64,000 nucleotides of DNA from Streptomyces sp. SID13726 (GTDB lineage: Bacteria; Actinomycetota; Actinomycetes; Streptomycetales; Streptomycetaceae), in contig NZ_JAAGLY010000009.1 of NCBI RefSeq assembly GCF_010548375.1, positions 186,001 through 250,000 on the forward strand, read 5' to 3'. Positions within the stretch are counted from its first letter, which is position 1; each line of letters opens with the position of its first letter. Shown here in pieces: positions 51,824 through 61,730 of the stretch. The translations under genes were made by a program, and so were the position numbers. The notes below the pieces were generated by a model, which was given only the letters and a program-made list of their open reading frames with translations, did no database searches and had not been told where the DNA came from.

Positions 51824-52081
51824 GTACGGCTGAGAGTTGGGTGTGAGTCGAGCGCCGGATGCGTTTTGGGCCACTTCGCCCTGTCACCGGGGCGGGGTCG
51901 GCAGGTACTCTGCTGGTCGCGGACCGGATAACGAGGCCCGGCCGCGGTCCGGGAGTACGCACGGGGATTGCCACGCGTTCACCCCTGAGCGTTACGATCG
52001 CTGTCAGCACGGCTGATCGGACACTTGTCCGACCGGTCGGACAGCACCCCACAAGCCGCCTCGGTGAGAAGGTAAAGACTT

Positions 52082-52372
52082 ATGTTCGGAAGGCTCGGCG
52101 CCCCCGAGATCATTCTCATCCTCGTCGTCATCATCCTGCTGTTCGGCGCGAAGAAGCTTCCCGACATGGCGCGCTCGCTCGGCAAGTCCGCTCGCATCCT
52201 CAAGAGCGAGGCCAAGGCGATGAAGGACGAGGGCAGCAGCACGGCCACCCCGGCCGGCCCCCCCAACAACGACGAGCAGACCCCGGCTCAGCAGCGCACC
52301 ATCCAGGCCTCGCCCGGCGACGTGACCAGCTCGCGCCCGGTCTCCGAGCCGACGGACACGACCAAGCGCTGA
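52082..52372 (+). CDS. tatA: Sec-independent translocase component TatA
   Basis: TatA oligomers form the pore of the twin-arginine pathway. The 96-residue protein has an N-terminal membrane helix (APEIILILVVIILLFGAKKLPDMARSLGKS) with the FGxKKLP hinge, an amphipathic helix, and a polar tail. AAGGTAAAG precedes the ATG. tatC follows after 48 bases that contain a small hairpin. Confidence 0.96.
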   Translation: MFGRLGAPEIILILVVIILLFGAKKLPDMARSLGKSARILKSEAKAMKDEGSSTATPAGPPNNDEQTPAQQRTIQASPGDVTSSRPVSEPTDTTKR

Positions 52373-52376
52373 CGCG

Positions 52377-52396
52377 GGGCCGGTGACCTCCGGCCC
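52377..52396 (+). terminator. Hairpin between tatA and tatC
   Basis: GGGCCGG and CCGGCCC form a 7-base stem over TGACCT, immediately after the tatA stop. Partial termination or 3' protection could help set the TatA:TatC ratio. Confidence 0.4.
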
Positions 52397-52420
52397 GCCC
52401 GCACGAGATGGGAACGTGGG

Positions 52421-53371
52421 TTGCTGAAGTCTGCCCGCAAAGAGGAGAGGGATCCCGAGGGGCGGATGCCTCTCGCGGATCACCTTCGTGAGCTCCGCAA
52501 CCGGCTCGCGAAGGCGATGCTGGCCATCATCGCCGTCACGGTGGTCGCCGCCTTCTTCTACAACGACATCATCAACTTGATCACCAAGCCGATCCTCGAC
52601 TCGGTCGGCTGTGACAAGTCCTTCGCGGAACTGGCCAAGTCGACACAGTCGACCAAGCCGTGCGCCGAGATCACGATCAACGGTCTTCTCGCGCCCTTCA
52701 CGCTGGCACTGAAGGTCTCGCTCATGGCCGGCGTCGTCGCGGCCTCGCCGGTCTGGCTCTACCAGCTGTGGGCCTTCGTCGCACCGGGCCTGCACCGGCA
52801 CGAGAAGAAGTACGCCTACGCCTTCGTCGGCACCGGTGCCCCGCTCTTCATGGTCGGCGCCTACTTCGCCTACTCGGTCCTGCCCACCACGGCGAAGGTG
52901 CTCATCGGCTTCACCCCGGGCGGCACGTCCAACCTGCTGCCCCTGGACGACCTGCTCGACCTCGTCCTGCGCATGGTGCTGGTCTTCGGTCTCTCCTTCG
53001 AGCTGCCCCTGCTGCTGGTCTTCCTCAACCTCACCGGGCTGATCACCGGCAAGCGGATGCTCGGCTGGTGGCGCGGCATGATCATGGCGATCACGGTCTT
53101 CGCGGCCGTCGCCACCCCCAGCACCGACCCGCTGACGATGCTGGCGCTCGCCGCGCCGATCTGGGTGCTGTACTTCGGGGCGACCGCCTTCTCCCTGCTC
53201 AACGACCGGCGCAAGCGCCGCCGCGAGGCAGAGGGCCCCGACGACGACGAGGCCTCCGAACTCGACCTCACCCCCGAGGACATCGGCGACGTCGAGACCG
53301 TCTCCGCGAGCCGGGCCCTGCCCGAGCAGTCGGCCACGGACCGGGTCAACGGCTATGACGACGTGACCTGA
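52421..53371 (+). CDS. tatC: Sec-independent translocase component TatC
   Basis: TatC recognises twin-arginine signal peptides. The 316-residue protein has six membrane segments, the N-terminal MPLADHLRELRNRL signal-binding region, and FVAPGLHRHEKKY. The C-terminus is a long acidic tail. TTG 52421 gives the N-terminus I recall for streptomycete TatC; ATG 52466 is an alternative but would remove a basic leader. Confidence 0.95.
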   Translation: MLKSARKEERDPEGRMPLADHLRELRNRLAKAMLAIIAVTVVAAFFYNDIINLITKPILDSVGCDKSFAELAKSTQSTKPCAEITINGLLAPFTLALKVSLMAGVVAASPVWLYQLWAFVAPGLHRHEKKYAYAFVGTGAPLFMVGAYFAYSVLPTTAKVLIGFTPGGTSNLLPLDDLLDLVLRMVLVFGLSFELPLLLVFLNLTGLITGKRMLGWWRGMIMAITVFAAVATPSTDPLTMLALAAPIWVLYFGATAFSLLNDRRKRRREAEGPDDDEASELDLTPEDIGDVETVSASRALPEQSATDRVNGYDDVT

Positions 53372-53671
53372 CGACCCGGGGACAGCTCATGAGGTCACTC
53401 CGGTGACCTCCGGGTTCACCCCCCTCGTCCACCCCACCGCGGGCCGCGGCCGGGGCGCCCCAGCGGCGCCGCCGGCCGCTTCCGCGTCACGGGCGGCGAA
53501 GGCCCGGTCCGCCGCTGCCGCCGGGCGCGCGGTGTGTCCGCCGGGCCGTGTCCGTCGTGGGTCCTTGATCCGTGCGGGGCCTTTGATCTGCGTAAAGACC
53601 AGGTTTCGCGGGGACCGATCCGGATAATGATCGTCCTGTTGTCAGTGGGGCCCGGTACGCTCGAAAGCACG
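53372..53671 (+). other. Intergenic region between tatC and the helicase gene
   Basis: No gene is supported in these 300 bases. GAGGTCAC (53391-53398) and GTGACCTC (53403-53410) form an 8-base hairpin that may end the tat transcript. TACGCT (53656-53661) is a possible -10 for the helicase, 10 bases before its ATG. Confidence 0.5.
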
Positions 53672-56491
53672 ATGACAGAGGACCTCTCACCGGCCGAGCG
53701 GTACGCGGCAGCCCGCCTGCGGGCAGCCGAGCAGGCCACCGCGCTCGCGGGCTTCCGCGAGATGTACGACTTCGGTCTCGACCCCTTCCAGATCGAGGCC
53801 TGTCAGGCTCTCGAAGCGGGGAAGGGCGTGCTGGTGGCCGCCCCCACCGGCTCCGGCAAGACGATCGTCGGCGAGTTCGCCGTCCACCTCGCCCTCAAGC
53901 AGGGCAAGAAGTGCTTCTACACGACACCCATCAAGGCGCTGTCGAACCAGAAGTACGCGGACCTGAGCCGCCGTTACGGCGCCGACAAGGTCGGCCTGCT
54001 CACCGGCGACAACAGCGTCAACTCCGACGCCCCCGTGGTCGTGATGACCACCGAGGTGCTGCGGAACATGCTGTACGCGGGCTCGCAGACCCTCCTGGGC
54101 CTCGGCTACGTGGTCATGGACGAGGTGCACTACCTCTCCGACCGCTTCAGAGGCGCCGTATGGGAAGAGGTGATCATCCACCTCCCCGAGTCGGTGACCC
54201 TGGTGTCCCTGTCGGCGACCGTGTCCAACGCCGAGGAGTTCGGCGACTGGCTCGACACCGTGCGCGGCCACACCGAGGTGATCGTCTCCGAGCACCGGCC
54301 CGTGCCGCTGTTCCAGCACGTGCTCGCCGGGCGCCGGATGTACGACCTGTTCGAGGAGGGCGAGGGCAGCAAGAAGGCCGTCAACCCCGACCTCGCGCGC
54401 CTCGCCCGCATGGAGGCCCAGCGGCCGTCGTACCAGGACCGCAGACGCGGCCGGGCGATGCGCGAGGCCGACCGGGAGCGCGAGCGCCGTCAGCGGTCCC
54501 GGGTGTGGACGCCGAGCCGGCCCGAGGTCATCGAGCGGCTCGACGCCGAGGGCCTGCTGCCCGCCATCACCTTCATCTTCAGCCGCGCCGCCTGCGAGGC
54601 GGCCGTACAGCAGTGCCTGTACGCCGGTCTTCGGCTCAACGACGACGAGGCGCGGGAGAAGGTGCGCGCGCTGGTCGAGGAGCGCACGGCGTCGATCCCG
54701 AACGAAGACCTCCATGTCCTCGGGTACTACGAATGGCTCGAGGGCCTGGAGCGCGGCATCGCGGCCCACCACGCGGGCATGCTGCCGACCTTCAAGGAGG
54801 TCGTCGAGGAGCTGTTCGTACGCGGTCTGGTCAAGGCCGTGTTCGCGACCGAGACCCTGGCGCTCGGCATCAACATGCCCGCGCGTTCGGTGGTGCTGGA
54901 GAAGCTCGTCAAGTGGAACGGCGAGCAGCACGCCGACATCACACCGGGCGAGTACACCCAGTTGACGGGCCGTGCGGGCCGGCGCGGCATCGACGTCGAG
55001 GGCCATGCCGTCGTGCTGTGGCAGCGCGGGAGCAGTCCCGAGCACCTGGCCGGGCTGGCGGGCACGCGTACGTACCCGCTGCGCTCCAGCTTCAAGCCGT
55101 CGTACAACATGGCGGTCAACCTCGTCGAGCAGTTCGGGCGGCACCGCTCGCGCGAACTCCTGGAGACGTCGTTCGCGCAGTTCCAGGCCGACAAGTCGGT
55201 CGTCGGGATCTCCCGGCAGGTGCAGCGCAACGAAGAGGGGCTCGACGGCTACAAGGCCTCCATGACCTGCCACCTCGGCGACTTCGAGGACTACGCGCGA
55301 CTGCGCCGCGAACTCAAGGACCGCGAGACCGAGTTGGCCCGGCAGGGCGTGGCCCAGCGGCGGGCCGAGGCGGCCGTGGCGCTGGAGAAGCTCAAGCCGG
55401 GTGACGTCATCCATGTGCCGACGGGCAAGTACGCCGGTCTCGCACTGGTCCTCGACCCGGGACTGCCCGCCGGGCGGTCCAACGGCCACCGCGGCTTCGA
55501 GCAGCACGACGGGCCGCGCCCGCTGGTGCTGACCGCCGAGCGGCAGGTCAAGCGGCTCGCCTCGATGGACTTCCCGGTGCCGGTCGAGGCGTTGGAGCGG
55601 ATGCGGATCCCCAAGTCCTTCAACCCGCGCTCCCCGCAGTCCCGTCGGGACCTCGCGTCCGCGCTGCGCACCAAGGCCGGGCACATTCCGCCGGAGCGGG
55701 CCCGCAAGAAGCGGTCGCAGGCCGCCGACGACCGGGAGATCGCCCGGCTGCGCACCGCGATCCGGGCGCATCCCTGCCATGGGTGCAACGACCGTGAGGA
55801 CCACGCCCGTTGGGCCGAGCGTTACCACCGGCTGCTGCGGGACACCTCGCAGCTGGAGCGGCGCATCGAGGGGCGGACGAACACCATCGCCCGGACCTTC
55901 GACCGGATCGTCGCGCTGCTGACCGAGCTGGACTACCTGCGCGCCGACGAGGTCACCGAGCACGGCAAGCGGCTGGCGCGGCTGTACGGCGAACTCGATC
56001 TGCTGGCCAGTGAGTGCCTGCGCGCCGGGGTCTGGGAGGGGCTTTCCCCCGCCGAACTGGCCGCGTGTGTCTCCGCCCTGGTGTACGAGGCCCGGGTGGG
56101 CGACGACGCGATGGCGCCCAAGCTGCCGTCCGGCAAGGCCAAGGCGGCGCTCGGCGAGATGGTGCGGATCTGGGGGCGGCTGGACGCCCTTGAAGAGGAC
56201 TTCCGTATCAACCAGACCGAGGGGGTCGGGCAGCGGGAGCCGGATCTCGGGTTCGCCTGGGCCGCGTACATGTGGGCCTCGGGGAAGGGACTCGACGAGG
56301 TGCTTCGGGAGGCGGAGATGCCGGCCGGGGACTTCGTGCGGTGGTGCAAGCAGGTGATCGATGTGCTGGGGCAGATCTCGGCGGCGGCTCCTGTGTCGGG
56401 GGGCGACGGGTCCTCCTCCGTCGCGAAGAACGCGCGCAAGGCTGTTGATCTGTTGCTGCGGGGGGTTGTGGCCTACTCGTCGGTGGGGTGA
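53672..56491 (+). CDS. helY: Ski2/Mtr4-like DEAD-box RNA helicase
   Basis: The 939-residue superfamily 2 helicase corresponds to HelY beside tatC in M. tuberculosis. Motif I AAPTGSGKT (56-64), DEVH (150-153), SLSATVSNAEEFGDWL, and QLTGRAGRRGID are present. An arch-like insertion and a C-terminal domain with a CHGCNDREDH metal-like cluster follow. ATG 53672 is preferred to an upstream in-frame start, as the extension would run through the promoter. Probable role in RNA processing or decay. The last 19 bases overlap the convergent allophanate hydrolase gene. Confidence 0.94.
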   Translation: MTEDLSPAERYAAARLRAAEQATALAGFREMYDFGLDPFQIEACQALEAGKGVLVAAPTGSGKTIVGEFAVHLALKQGKKCFYTTPIKALSNQKYADLSRRYGADKVGLLTGDNSVNSDAPVVVMTTEVLRNMLYAGSQTLLGLGYVVMDEVHYLSDRFRGAVWEEVIIHLPESVTLVSLSATVSNAEEFGDWLDTVRGHTEVIVSEHRPVPLFQHVLAGRRMYDLFEEGEGSKKAVNPDLARLARMEAQRPSYQDRRRGRAMREADRERERRQRSRVWTPSRPEVIERLDAEGLLPAITFIFSRAACEAAVQQCLYAGLRLNDDEAREKVRALVEERTASIPNEDLHVLGYYEWLEGLERGIAAHHAGMLPTFKEVVEELFVRGLVKAVFATETLALGINMPARSVVLEKLVKWNGEQHADITPGEYTQLTGRAGRRGIDVEGHAVVLWQRGSSPEHLAGLAGTRTYPLRSSFKPSYNMAVNLVEQFGRHRSRELLETSFAQFQADKSVVGISRQVQRNEEGLDGYKASMTCHLGDFEDYARLRRELKDRETELARQGVAQRRAEAAVALEKLKPGDVIHVPTGKYAGLALVLDPGLPAGRSNGHRGFEQHDGPRPLVLTAERQVKRLASMDFPVPVEALERMRIPKSFNPRSPQSRRDLASALRTKAGHIPPERARKKRSQAADDREIARLRTAIRAHPCHGCNDREDHARWAERYHRLLRDTSQLERRIEGRTNTIARTFDRIVALLTELDYLRADEVTEHGKRLARLYGELDLLASECLRAGVWEGLSPAELAACVSALVYEARVGDDAMAPKLPSGKAKAALGEMVRIWGRLDALEEDFRINQTEGVGQREPDLGFAWAAYMWASGKGLDEVLREAEMPAGDFVRWCKQVIDVLGQISAAAPVSGGDGSSSVAKNARKAVDLLLRGVVAYSSVG

Positions 56492-58209
56492 CGGGTTCGG
56501 GGGCGGGTGCGGGCATGTGGGGGCTGGTCGCGCAGTTCCCCGCGCCCCTGAAGGCCTCGACTCGGGCTGTGTCCCAGGAAGTTCCGCCAGCTCCCGTGCG
56601 AGGTGATGTCCTCGGCGTTCGCCAGCGCGCCGGGTTCGCACAGGAAGCCTGGGGTTCGGGTTCCGTCCGCCAGTTCCACGCAGCCCAGTGTCATCGGGCG
56701 GGGGAGTGCCGTCAGGAGGCGGCCCAGGCCCTCCGCCGGGAGGCGCCACACCTCCACCTCGATCTCGGCGCCGCCCTCGCCCACGTGGACCAGGCCCGGC
56801 TTCGGCGGGGTCGTGTCCAGGGCGTGCAGGCGGTACACCGGGGCGGTGGTCGTCGTACGGTCCAGGCGGGCGCCCAGCGCCAGGAGTTGGGGGTTCAGGG
56901 GCTGGCCTGTCAGGTGGGCGCCGACCACCGCCAGGCGGGTCTCCGGCTGGAGCCTGGCCGCGATGCCCGCCAGGCGTGCGTCGGTGTGCGCCGGGCCGAT
57001 CAGCATCACGCCGAAGGGGAGGCCGTCGACCTCGCCGGACGGGACCGCGACCGCAGCCAGGTCGAAGAGGTTCGTGGAGTTGGTGAAGCGGCCCAGGCGG
57101 GCGTTGGCGCCCAGGGGGTCGGCGGCCACCTCGGCGAGGGTGGGGTGGCCGGGAGCCGTGGGGAGGAGCAGGGCGTCCGCGTCGGAGAGCTCCGTGAGGG
57201 CTTTCGCGCGCAGGGCGGCCAGGCGGTCCATGTCCGCGTAGAGCTGGTGGGCCGGGAGATCGCGGGCCCGGGTGATGATGGCGGCGACCGTGGGGTCCAG
57301 AGTCGGGTCACCTTGCGCTGTCGCCTTGTCGATAAAGGCGCCCACCGCTGTGTAGCGCTCGGCCACGAACGCGCCCTCGTACAGCATCGCCGCCGCCTCG
57401 GTGAACGGCGTGAGGTCGAGGGCGCGGATCGACGCGCCTGCCGTGCGCAGCTGCTCCACGGCGACCTCGTAGGCATCCGCCCAGCCCTCGTCCAGTTCGC
57501 CGAGCTGCTCCCGCGGAGGGACCGCGATCCGCCACGGGCCGGGGCGGCGGCCGGGAAGGGGCGGCGGCGTGCCGGTGGCCATGTGGGACAGCGCCTGCTC
57601 GGCCTCCGGGAGGGTGCGGGCGAACACCGTCACGCAGTCGATCGAGGCGCAGGCCGGGACGACCCCGGCCGTCGGGACCAGGCCGCGGGTGGGCTTGAGG
57701 CCGACGATGCCGTTGAAGGCGGCCGGGACCCGGCCCGAGCCCGCCGTGTCGGTGCCGAGGGCGAAGTCGACGATGCCCAGGGCCACGGCGACCGCCGAGC
57801 CGGAGCTGGAGCCGCCGCTGATCCGCGCGGGGTCGTACGCGTTGCGGACCGCGCCGTGCGGGGAGCGGGTGCCGACCAGGCCCGTCGCGAACTGGTCCAG
57901 GTTCGTGGTGCCGAGCACGATCGCCCCGGCCGCGCGGAGCCCGGCGACGACCGGGGCGTCGGCCTCCGGCCGGTAGGCGTACGACGGACAGCCCGCCGTG
58001 GTGGGCAGGCCGGCCACGTCGATGTTGCCCTTGGCGGCGAACAGGCGGCCCGCGAGAGGCAGTTGCTCGCCCCGGGCGAGGCGTTCGTCGATCGCCTCCG
58101 CCTCCCGCTCGACCTCCTCCCTCGGGCGCAGGTCGATCCAGATCTCGGGCCGGTCCACGGCCTCGACACGGTCGTAGGCGGCGTGGACCCGGGAGAGGGT
58201 GGTGGACAT
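56473..58209 (-). CDS. atzF: Allophanate hydrolase
   Basis: AtzF cleaves allophanate to ammonia and CO2, the second step of ATP-dependent urea breakdown. The 578-residue protein has an amidase-signature domain with Lys60 (LFAAKGNIDVAG), GGSSSGSA (132-139, cis-Ser) and nucleophile Ser158 (GTDTAGSGR). A C-terminal AtzF domain ends in the usual GFLCEP and DITSHGSWRNFL. A proline/arginine tail of about 25 residues follows. AGAGGAG precedes ATG 58209. It is 14 bases downstream of urea carboxylase. Confidence 0.95.
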   Translation of the reverse strand: MSTTLSRVHAAYDRVEAVDRPEIWIDLRPREEVEREAEAIDERLARGEQLPLAGRLFAAKGNIDVAGLPTTAGCPSYAYRPEADAPVVAGLRAAGAIVLGTTNLDQFATGLVGTRSPHGAVRNAYDPARISGGSSSGSAVAVALGIVDFALGTDTAGSGRVPAAFNGIVGLKPTRGLVPTAGVVPACASIDCVTVFARTLPEAEQALSHMATGTPPPLPGRRPGPWRIAVPPREQLGELDEGWADAYEVAVEQLRTAGASIRALDLTPFTEAAAMLYEGAFVAERYTAVGAFIDKATAQGDPTLDPTVAAIITRARDLPAHQLYADMDRLAALRAKALTELSDADALLLPTAPGHPTLAEVAADPLGANARLGRFTNSTNLFDLAAVAVPSGEVDGLPFGVMLIGPAHTDARLAGIAARLQPETRLAVVGAHLTGQPLNPQLLALGARLDRTTTTAPVYRLHALDTTPPKPGLVHVGEGGAEIEVEVWRLPAEGLGRLLTALPRPMTLGCVELADGTRTPGFLCEPGALANAEDITSHGSWRNFLGHSPSRGLQGRGELRDQPPHARTRPRTRHPTDE

Positions 58210-58223
58210 GGCTCGCTCCTCTT

Positions 58224-61200
58224 TCACTGTGCGGGCGGGGCCAGGACGAGCAGGGCCGTCCCCGCCTCCACCTGGTCGCCGGGCCGGGCCAGGATCTCCG
58301 TGACCACGCCGTCCGCCGGCGCGTGCACCCTGGACTCCATCTTCATCGCTTCCAGGGCGAGGAGCGGCTGGCCGGCGCTCACCTCGTCGCCCGGCTCGAC
58401 GTTCAACTGCCATACGGAGGCCGCGAACTCGGCCTCGATCAGCCGACCGCCCGGCGGCACCGTCACCTCGGCCGCCGTGACCGCTGGGGCGGTGGCCGCC
58501 TCGGCCCTCGCGAACTCGCCCGCCGCCTCCCAGGCGTCCCGCTCCGCCGCGAACGCCGTCTGCTGGCGTGCCCTGAACTCCCCGATGGAATCGGCGTGTT
58601 CGGCCAGGAATTCCTGGTACTCGGCGAGCGAGAAGGTGCCCTCCTCGATCCGCGGCACGAAGCGTCCGGACGTGATGTCGGCGCGCAGCTCCAGGAGTTC
58701 GTCCGCGGCCACCGGATACCACTTGATCCGGTCGAAGAAGCGCAGCAGCCACGGCGAGCCCGGCTCGAACGCGCCGCGCTGCTGCCAGGGCGACCACACC
58801 TGGGTCGTACGGCCCACGAACTGGTAGCCGCCGGGGCCCTCCATGCCGTAGACGCAGAGATACGCCCCGCCGATGCCGACCGAGTTCTCGGCGGTCCAGG
58901 TGCGTGCGGGGTTGTACTTCGTGGTCACCAGGCGGTGGCGCGGGTCGAGCGGGGTGGCCACGGGGGCGCCCAAGTAGACGTCTCCCAGGCCCAGTACGAG
59001 GTATTCCGCGTCGAAGACCGTGTCGTAGACGTCGGTCACCGACTCCAGGCCGTTGACGCGGCGGATGAACTCGATGTTCCACGGGCACCAGGGCGCGTCG
59101 TCGCGGACGCCCGCCATGTAGCGGGCGATCGCCTCCCGGGTGGCCGGGTCGTCCCAGGAGAGGGGGAGGTGGACCGTGCGGGAGGGGACGATTAGCTCGT
59201 CGGAGGGCGGGAGGGAGGCGGTGATCTCCCGTACCGCGCTGAGGAGTTCGGGCTGGGGGAGACGGTTCGGGTCCGTCTGGATCTGTAGGGAGCGGATGCC
59301 GGGGGTGAGGTCGGTGATGCCCTCCGGGCCGTGCTCGGCCACCGCCTCCATCAGCGCGTGGACCCGCATGCGGAGGGCCAGGTCCAGCTGCATGGGGCCG
59401 AATTCGACCAGCAGGTTGTCGTCGCCGCTGCGGCGGTAGGTCACGTCGCCGTCGCGGGCGAGGATGCCGCCGTCCACGATGGCGGGCCGCGCCGAGCCGT
59501 CCGTGGTCACCGGGACGAAGCGCACGGTGTCGCCCGGGCGCAGCTGCCCCAGTTTCCAGCGCTCGGTGCTGATCACGGTCGCCGGGCACACGAACCCGCC
59601 CAGCGAAGGGCCGTCCGGGCCCAGCAGCACCGGCATGTCGCCCGTGTAGTCGACGGCGCCGACCGAGTACGGGGTGTCGTGGATGTTGGACGGGTGCAGG
59701 CCCGCCTCGCCGCCGTCGGTGCGGGCCCAGCGGGGCTTGGGGCCGACCAGGCGGACGCCGGTGCGGGCCGAGTTGAAGTGGACCTTCCAGTCGGCGGCGT
59801 AGAAGTCGCGGATGTCGTCCTCGGTGAAGAACTCCGGGGCGGCGTGGGGGCCTTCGGCGGCGGCGATGTGCCAGGTGGAGGTGTATGAGGGGCGCTCCGG
59901 TACGGCCGTACCGTCGGCCTGGCCGCCCCCGTGCAGTACGTCCCCCGTCCGCAGCGCCCGTCCGCCGTGTCCGCCGAAACGGCCCAGCGTGAAGGTGCTC
60001 GCGCTGCCGAGGAAGGCCGGGACGTCGAGGCCGCCCGCGAACAGGACGTAGGTGCGCAGGCCGTGTTCGGTGGGGGCGCCGACCTCCAGGACCCCGCCCG
60101 AGGGGACGGTCACCGGCTCCCACTGCGGGACCGGTGCGCCGTCCACGGTGACCGGGGCCGGGGCGCCCGTCACACAGACGGTGGTGGGGTGGCTGAACCT
60201 CAACGACGGGCCCTGCAAGGTGCATTCGAGACCCGGGGCGCCCTCCGGATTGCCGAGGGCGGTGTTGCCGAGCCGGAAGGAGCGGTCGTCCATCGGGCCG
60301 CACGGGGGGACGCCGACCTGCCAGTAGCCGGTGCGCCCCGGCCAGTCCTGGACCGTGGTGAGGGTGCCGGAGGCGACCACCTCGACACGCGGGGTGGGGT
60401 CCTGGACCTCGGTCAGGGTCGCCGTGGAGTGGGCGGCCGTCCTGAAGTCGGTGTGCGTGAGCGCCGCCCGGACCAGGCCCAGGTTGGTCTCGATGCCGTC
60501 GACCCGGGTGCGTTCCAGGGCCTCGTCCAGCCGCTGGAGCGCGTGGGCGCGGTCGGAGCCGTACGCGATGATCTTCGCGAGCATCGGGTCGTACGACGTC
60601 GTCACCTCGGTGCCGGTCTCCACCCAGCTGTCGACCCGGACCCCGGTGGGGAACTCGACCCGGGTCAACAGGCCCGCGCTGGGCCGGTGTTCGCGTGAGG
60701 GGTCCTCGGCGTAGAGGCGGGCCTCGACGGCGTGGCCGTGCGGTGGGTCCGGCGGGCGGACGACGTCCCGTTCGCCCCGGGCCAGGCGGAGCATCCAGGC
60801 GACCAGGTCGACGCCGTAGATCTCCTCGGTGACCGGATGCTCCACCTGGAGGCGGGTGTTGACCTCCAGGAAGTAGGCCTCCTCGCGGGCGGCGTCGTAC
60901 ACGAACTCGACGGTCCCGGCGGAGCGGTAGCCGACCGACGCGCACAAGTCCCGGGCGCTGTCGGTGAGTCGGGTGCGGACATGGTCGGGGAGGCCGGGGG
61001 CCGGTGCCTCCTCCAGGACCTTCTGGTTGCGGCGCTGGAGGGAGCAGTCGCGGTCGCCGAAGGCGACGACCCGGCCCTCGCCGTCGCCGAAGACCTGCAC
61101 CTCCACATGGCGGGCGTGCTCCACGAGCCGTTCCAGGAAGACACCGGCGGAGGAGAAGGAGGCGGCGGCGACGCGCTGCACCCGGTCCCAGGCGTCGGTC

Positions 61201-61730
61201 AGTTCGGCGGCGGAGCGGCAGGCCGACATGCCGATGCCGCCGCCACCGCCGGTCGCCTTGAGCATGACCGGATAGCCGATGGCCCCGGCTGCCTCCAGGG
61301 CCTCTTCGGGTGAAGCCAGCAGGCCGGTGCCCGGCGCCAGGGGCACTCCGGCCGCCTCCGCCGCCGCCCGTGCCGTGTGCTTCGCGCCGAACAGCTCCAG
61401 CTGTCCGGGCGTCGGGCCGACGAACACGATGCCCGCGTCCTCGCAGCGGCGGGCGAAGGCGGCGTCCTCGGACAGGAAGCCGTAGCCGGGGTGGATCGCG
61501 CCGGCGCCCGTGTCCTTCGCCGCCTTCAGCACCAGGTCGGCGTCGAGGTACGACTCCTTCGCGGGCGCCGGGCCGAGGCGTACGGCCCGGTCGGCGAGGC
61601 GGACATGGGGTGCGGAGCGGTCGGCGTCGGAGTACACCGAGACTGTTCTCAGGCCCAGTTGGCGGGCCGTGCGGAGGATGCGGACCGCTATCTCGCCCCG
61701 GTTGGCGACCAGGAGGGTGTCGAAGGTCAT
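58224..61730 (-). CDS. uca: Biotin-dependent urea carboxylase
   Basis: The enzyme carboxylates urea to allophanate with ATP and bicarbonate. The 1168-residue protein starts with a biotin carboxylase (VANRGEIAVRILRTARQLG, GGGGGIGM, ECSLQ-like DRDCSLQRRNQK). The KipA/KipI-like carboxyltransferase domains follow, and it ends with a biotinyl domain, EAMKMES (Lys1130). ATG 61730 overlaps the preceding stop as ATGA. It works with AtzF; in yeast the two are fused as urea amidolyase. Confidence 0.96.
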   Translation of the reverse strand: MTFDTLLVANRGEIAVRILRTARQLGLRTVSVYSDADRSAPHVRLADRAVRLGPAPAKESYLDADLVLKAAKDTGAGAIHPGYGFLSEDAAFARRCEDAGIVFVGPTPGQLELFGAKHTARAAAEAAGVPLAPGTGLLASPEEALEAAGAIGYPVMLKATGGGGGIGMSACRSAAELTDAWDRVQRVAAASFSSAGVFLERLVEHARHVEVQVFGDGEGRVVAFGDRDCSLQRRNQKVLEEAPAPGLPDHVRTRLTDSARDLCASVGYRSAGTVEFVYDAAREEAYFLEVNTRLQVEHPVTEEIYGVDLVAWMLRLARGERDVVRPPDPPHGHAVEARLYAEDPSREHRPSAGLLTRVEFPTGVRVDSWVETGTEVTTSYDPMLAKIIAYGSDRAHALQRLDEALERTRVDGIETNLGLVRAALTHTDFRTAAHSTATLTEVQDPTPRVEVVASGTLTTVQDWPGRTGYWQVGVPPCGPMDDRSFRLGNTALGNPEGAPGLECTLQGPSLRFSHPTTVCVTGAPAPVTVDGAPVPQWEPVTVPSGGVLEVGAPTEHGLRTYVLFAGGLDVPAFLGSASTFTLGRFGGHGGRALRTGDVLHGGGQADGTAVPERPSYTSTWHIAAAEGPHAAPEFFTEDDIRDFYAADWKVHFNSARTGVRLVGPKPRWARTDGGEAGLHPSNIHDTPYSVGAVDYTGDMPVLLGPDGPSLGGFVCPATVISTERWKLGQLRPGDTVRFVPVTTDGSARPAIVDGGILARDGDVTYRRSGDDNLLVEFGPMQLDLALRMRVHALMEAVAEHGPEGITDLTPGIRSLQIQTDPNRLPQPELLSAVREITASLPPSDELIVPSRTVHLPLSWDDPATREAIARYMAGVRDDAPWCPWNIEFIRRVNGLESVTDVYDTVFDAEYLVLGLGDVYLGAPVATPLDPRHRLVTTKYNPARTWTAENSVGIGGAYLCVYGMEGPGGYQFVGRTTQVWSPWQQRGAFEPGSPWLLRFFDRIKWYPVAADELLELRADITSGRFVPRIEEGTFSLAEYQEFLAEHADSIGEFRARQQTAFAAERDAWEAAGEFARAEAATAPAVTAAEVTVPPGGRLIEAEFAASVWQLNVEPGDEVSAGQPLLALEAMKMESRVHAPADGVVTEILARPGDQVEAGTALLVLAPPAQ

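Noticed and set aside
58210..60945. In-frame upstream extension of the allophanate hydrolase
   Set aside because: It lies within urea carboxylase on the same strand in another frame; the amidase start at 58209 has a good ribosome site.
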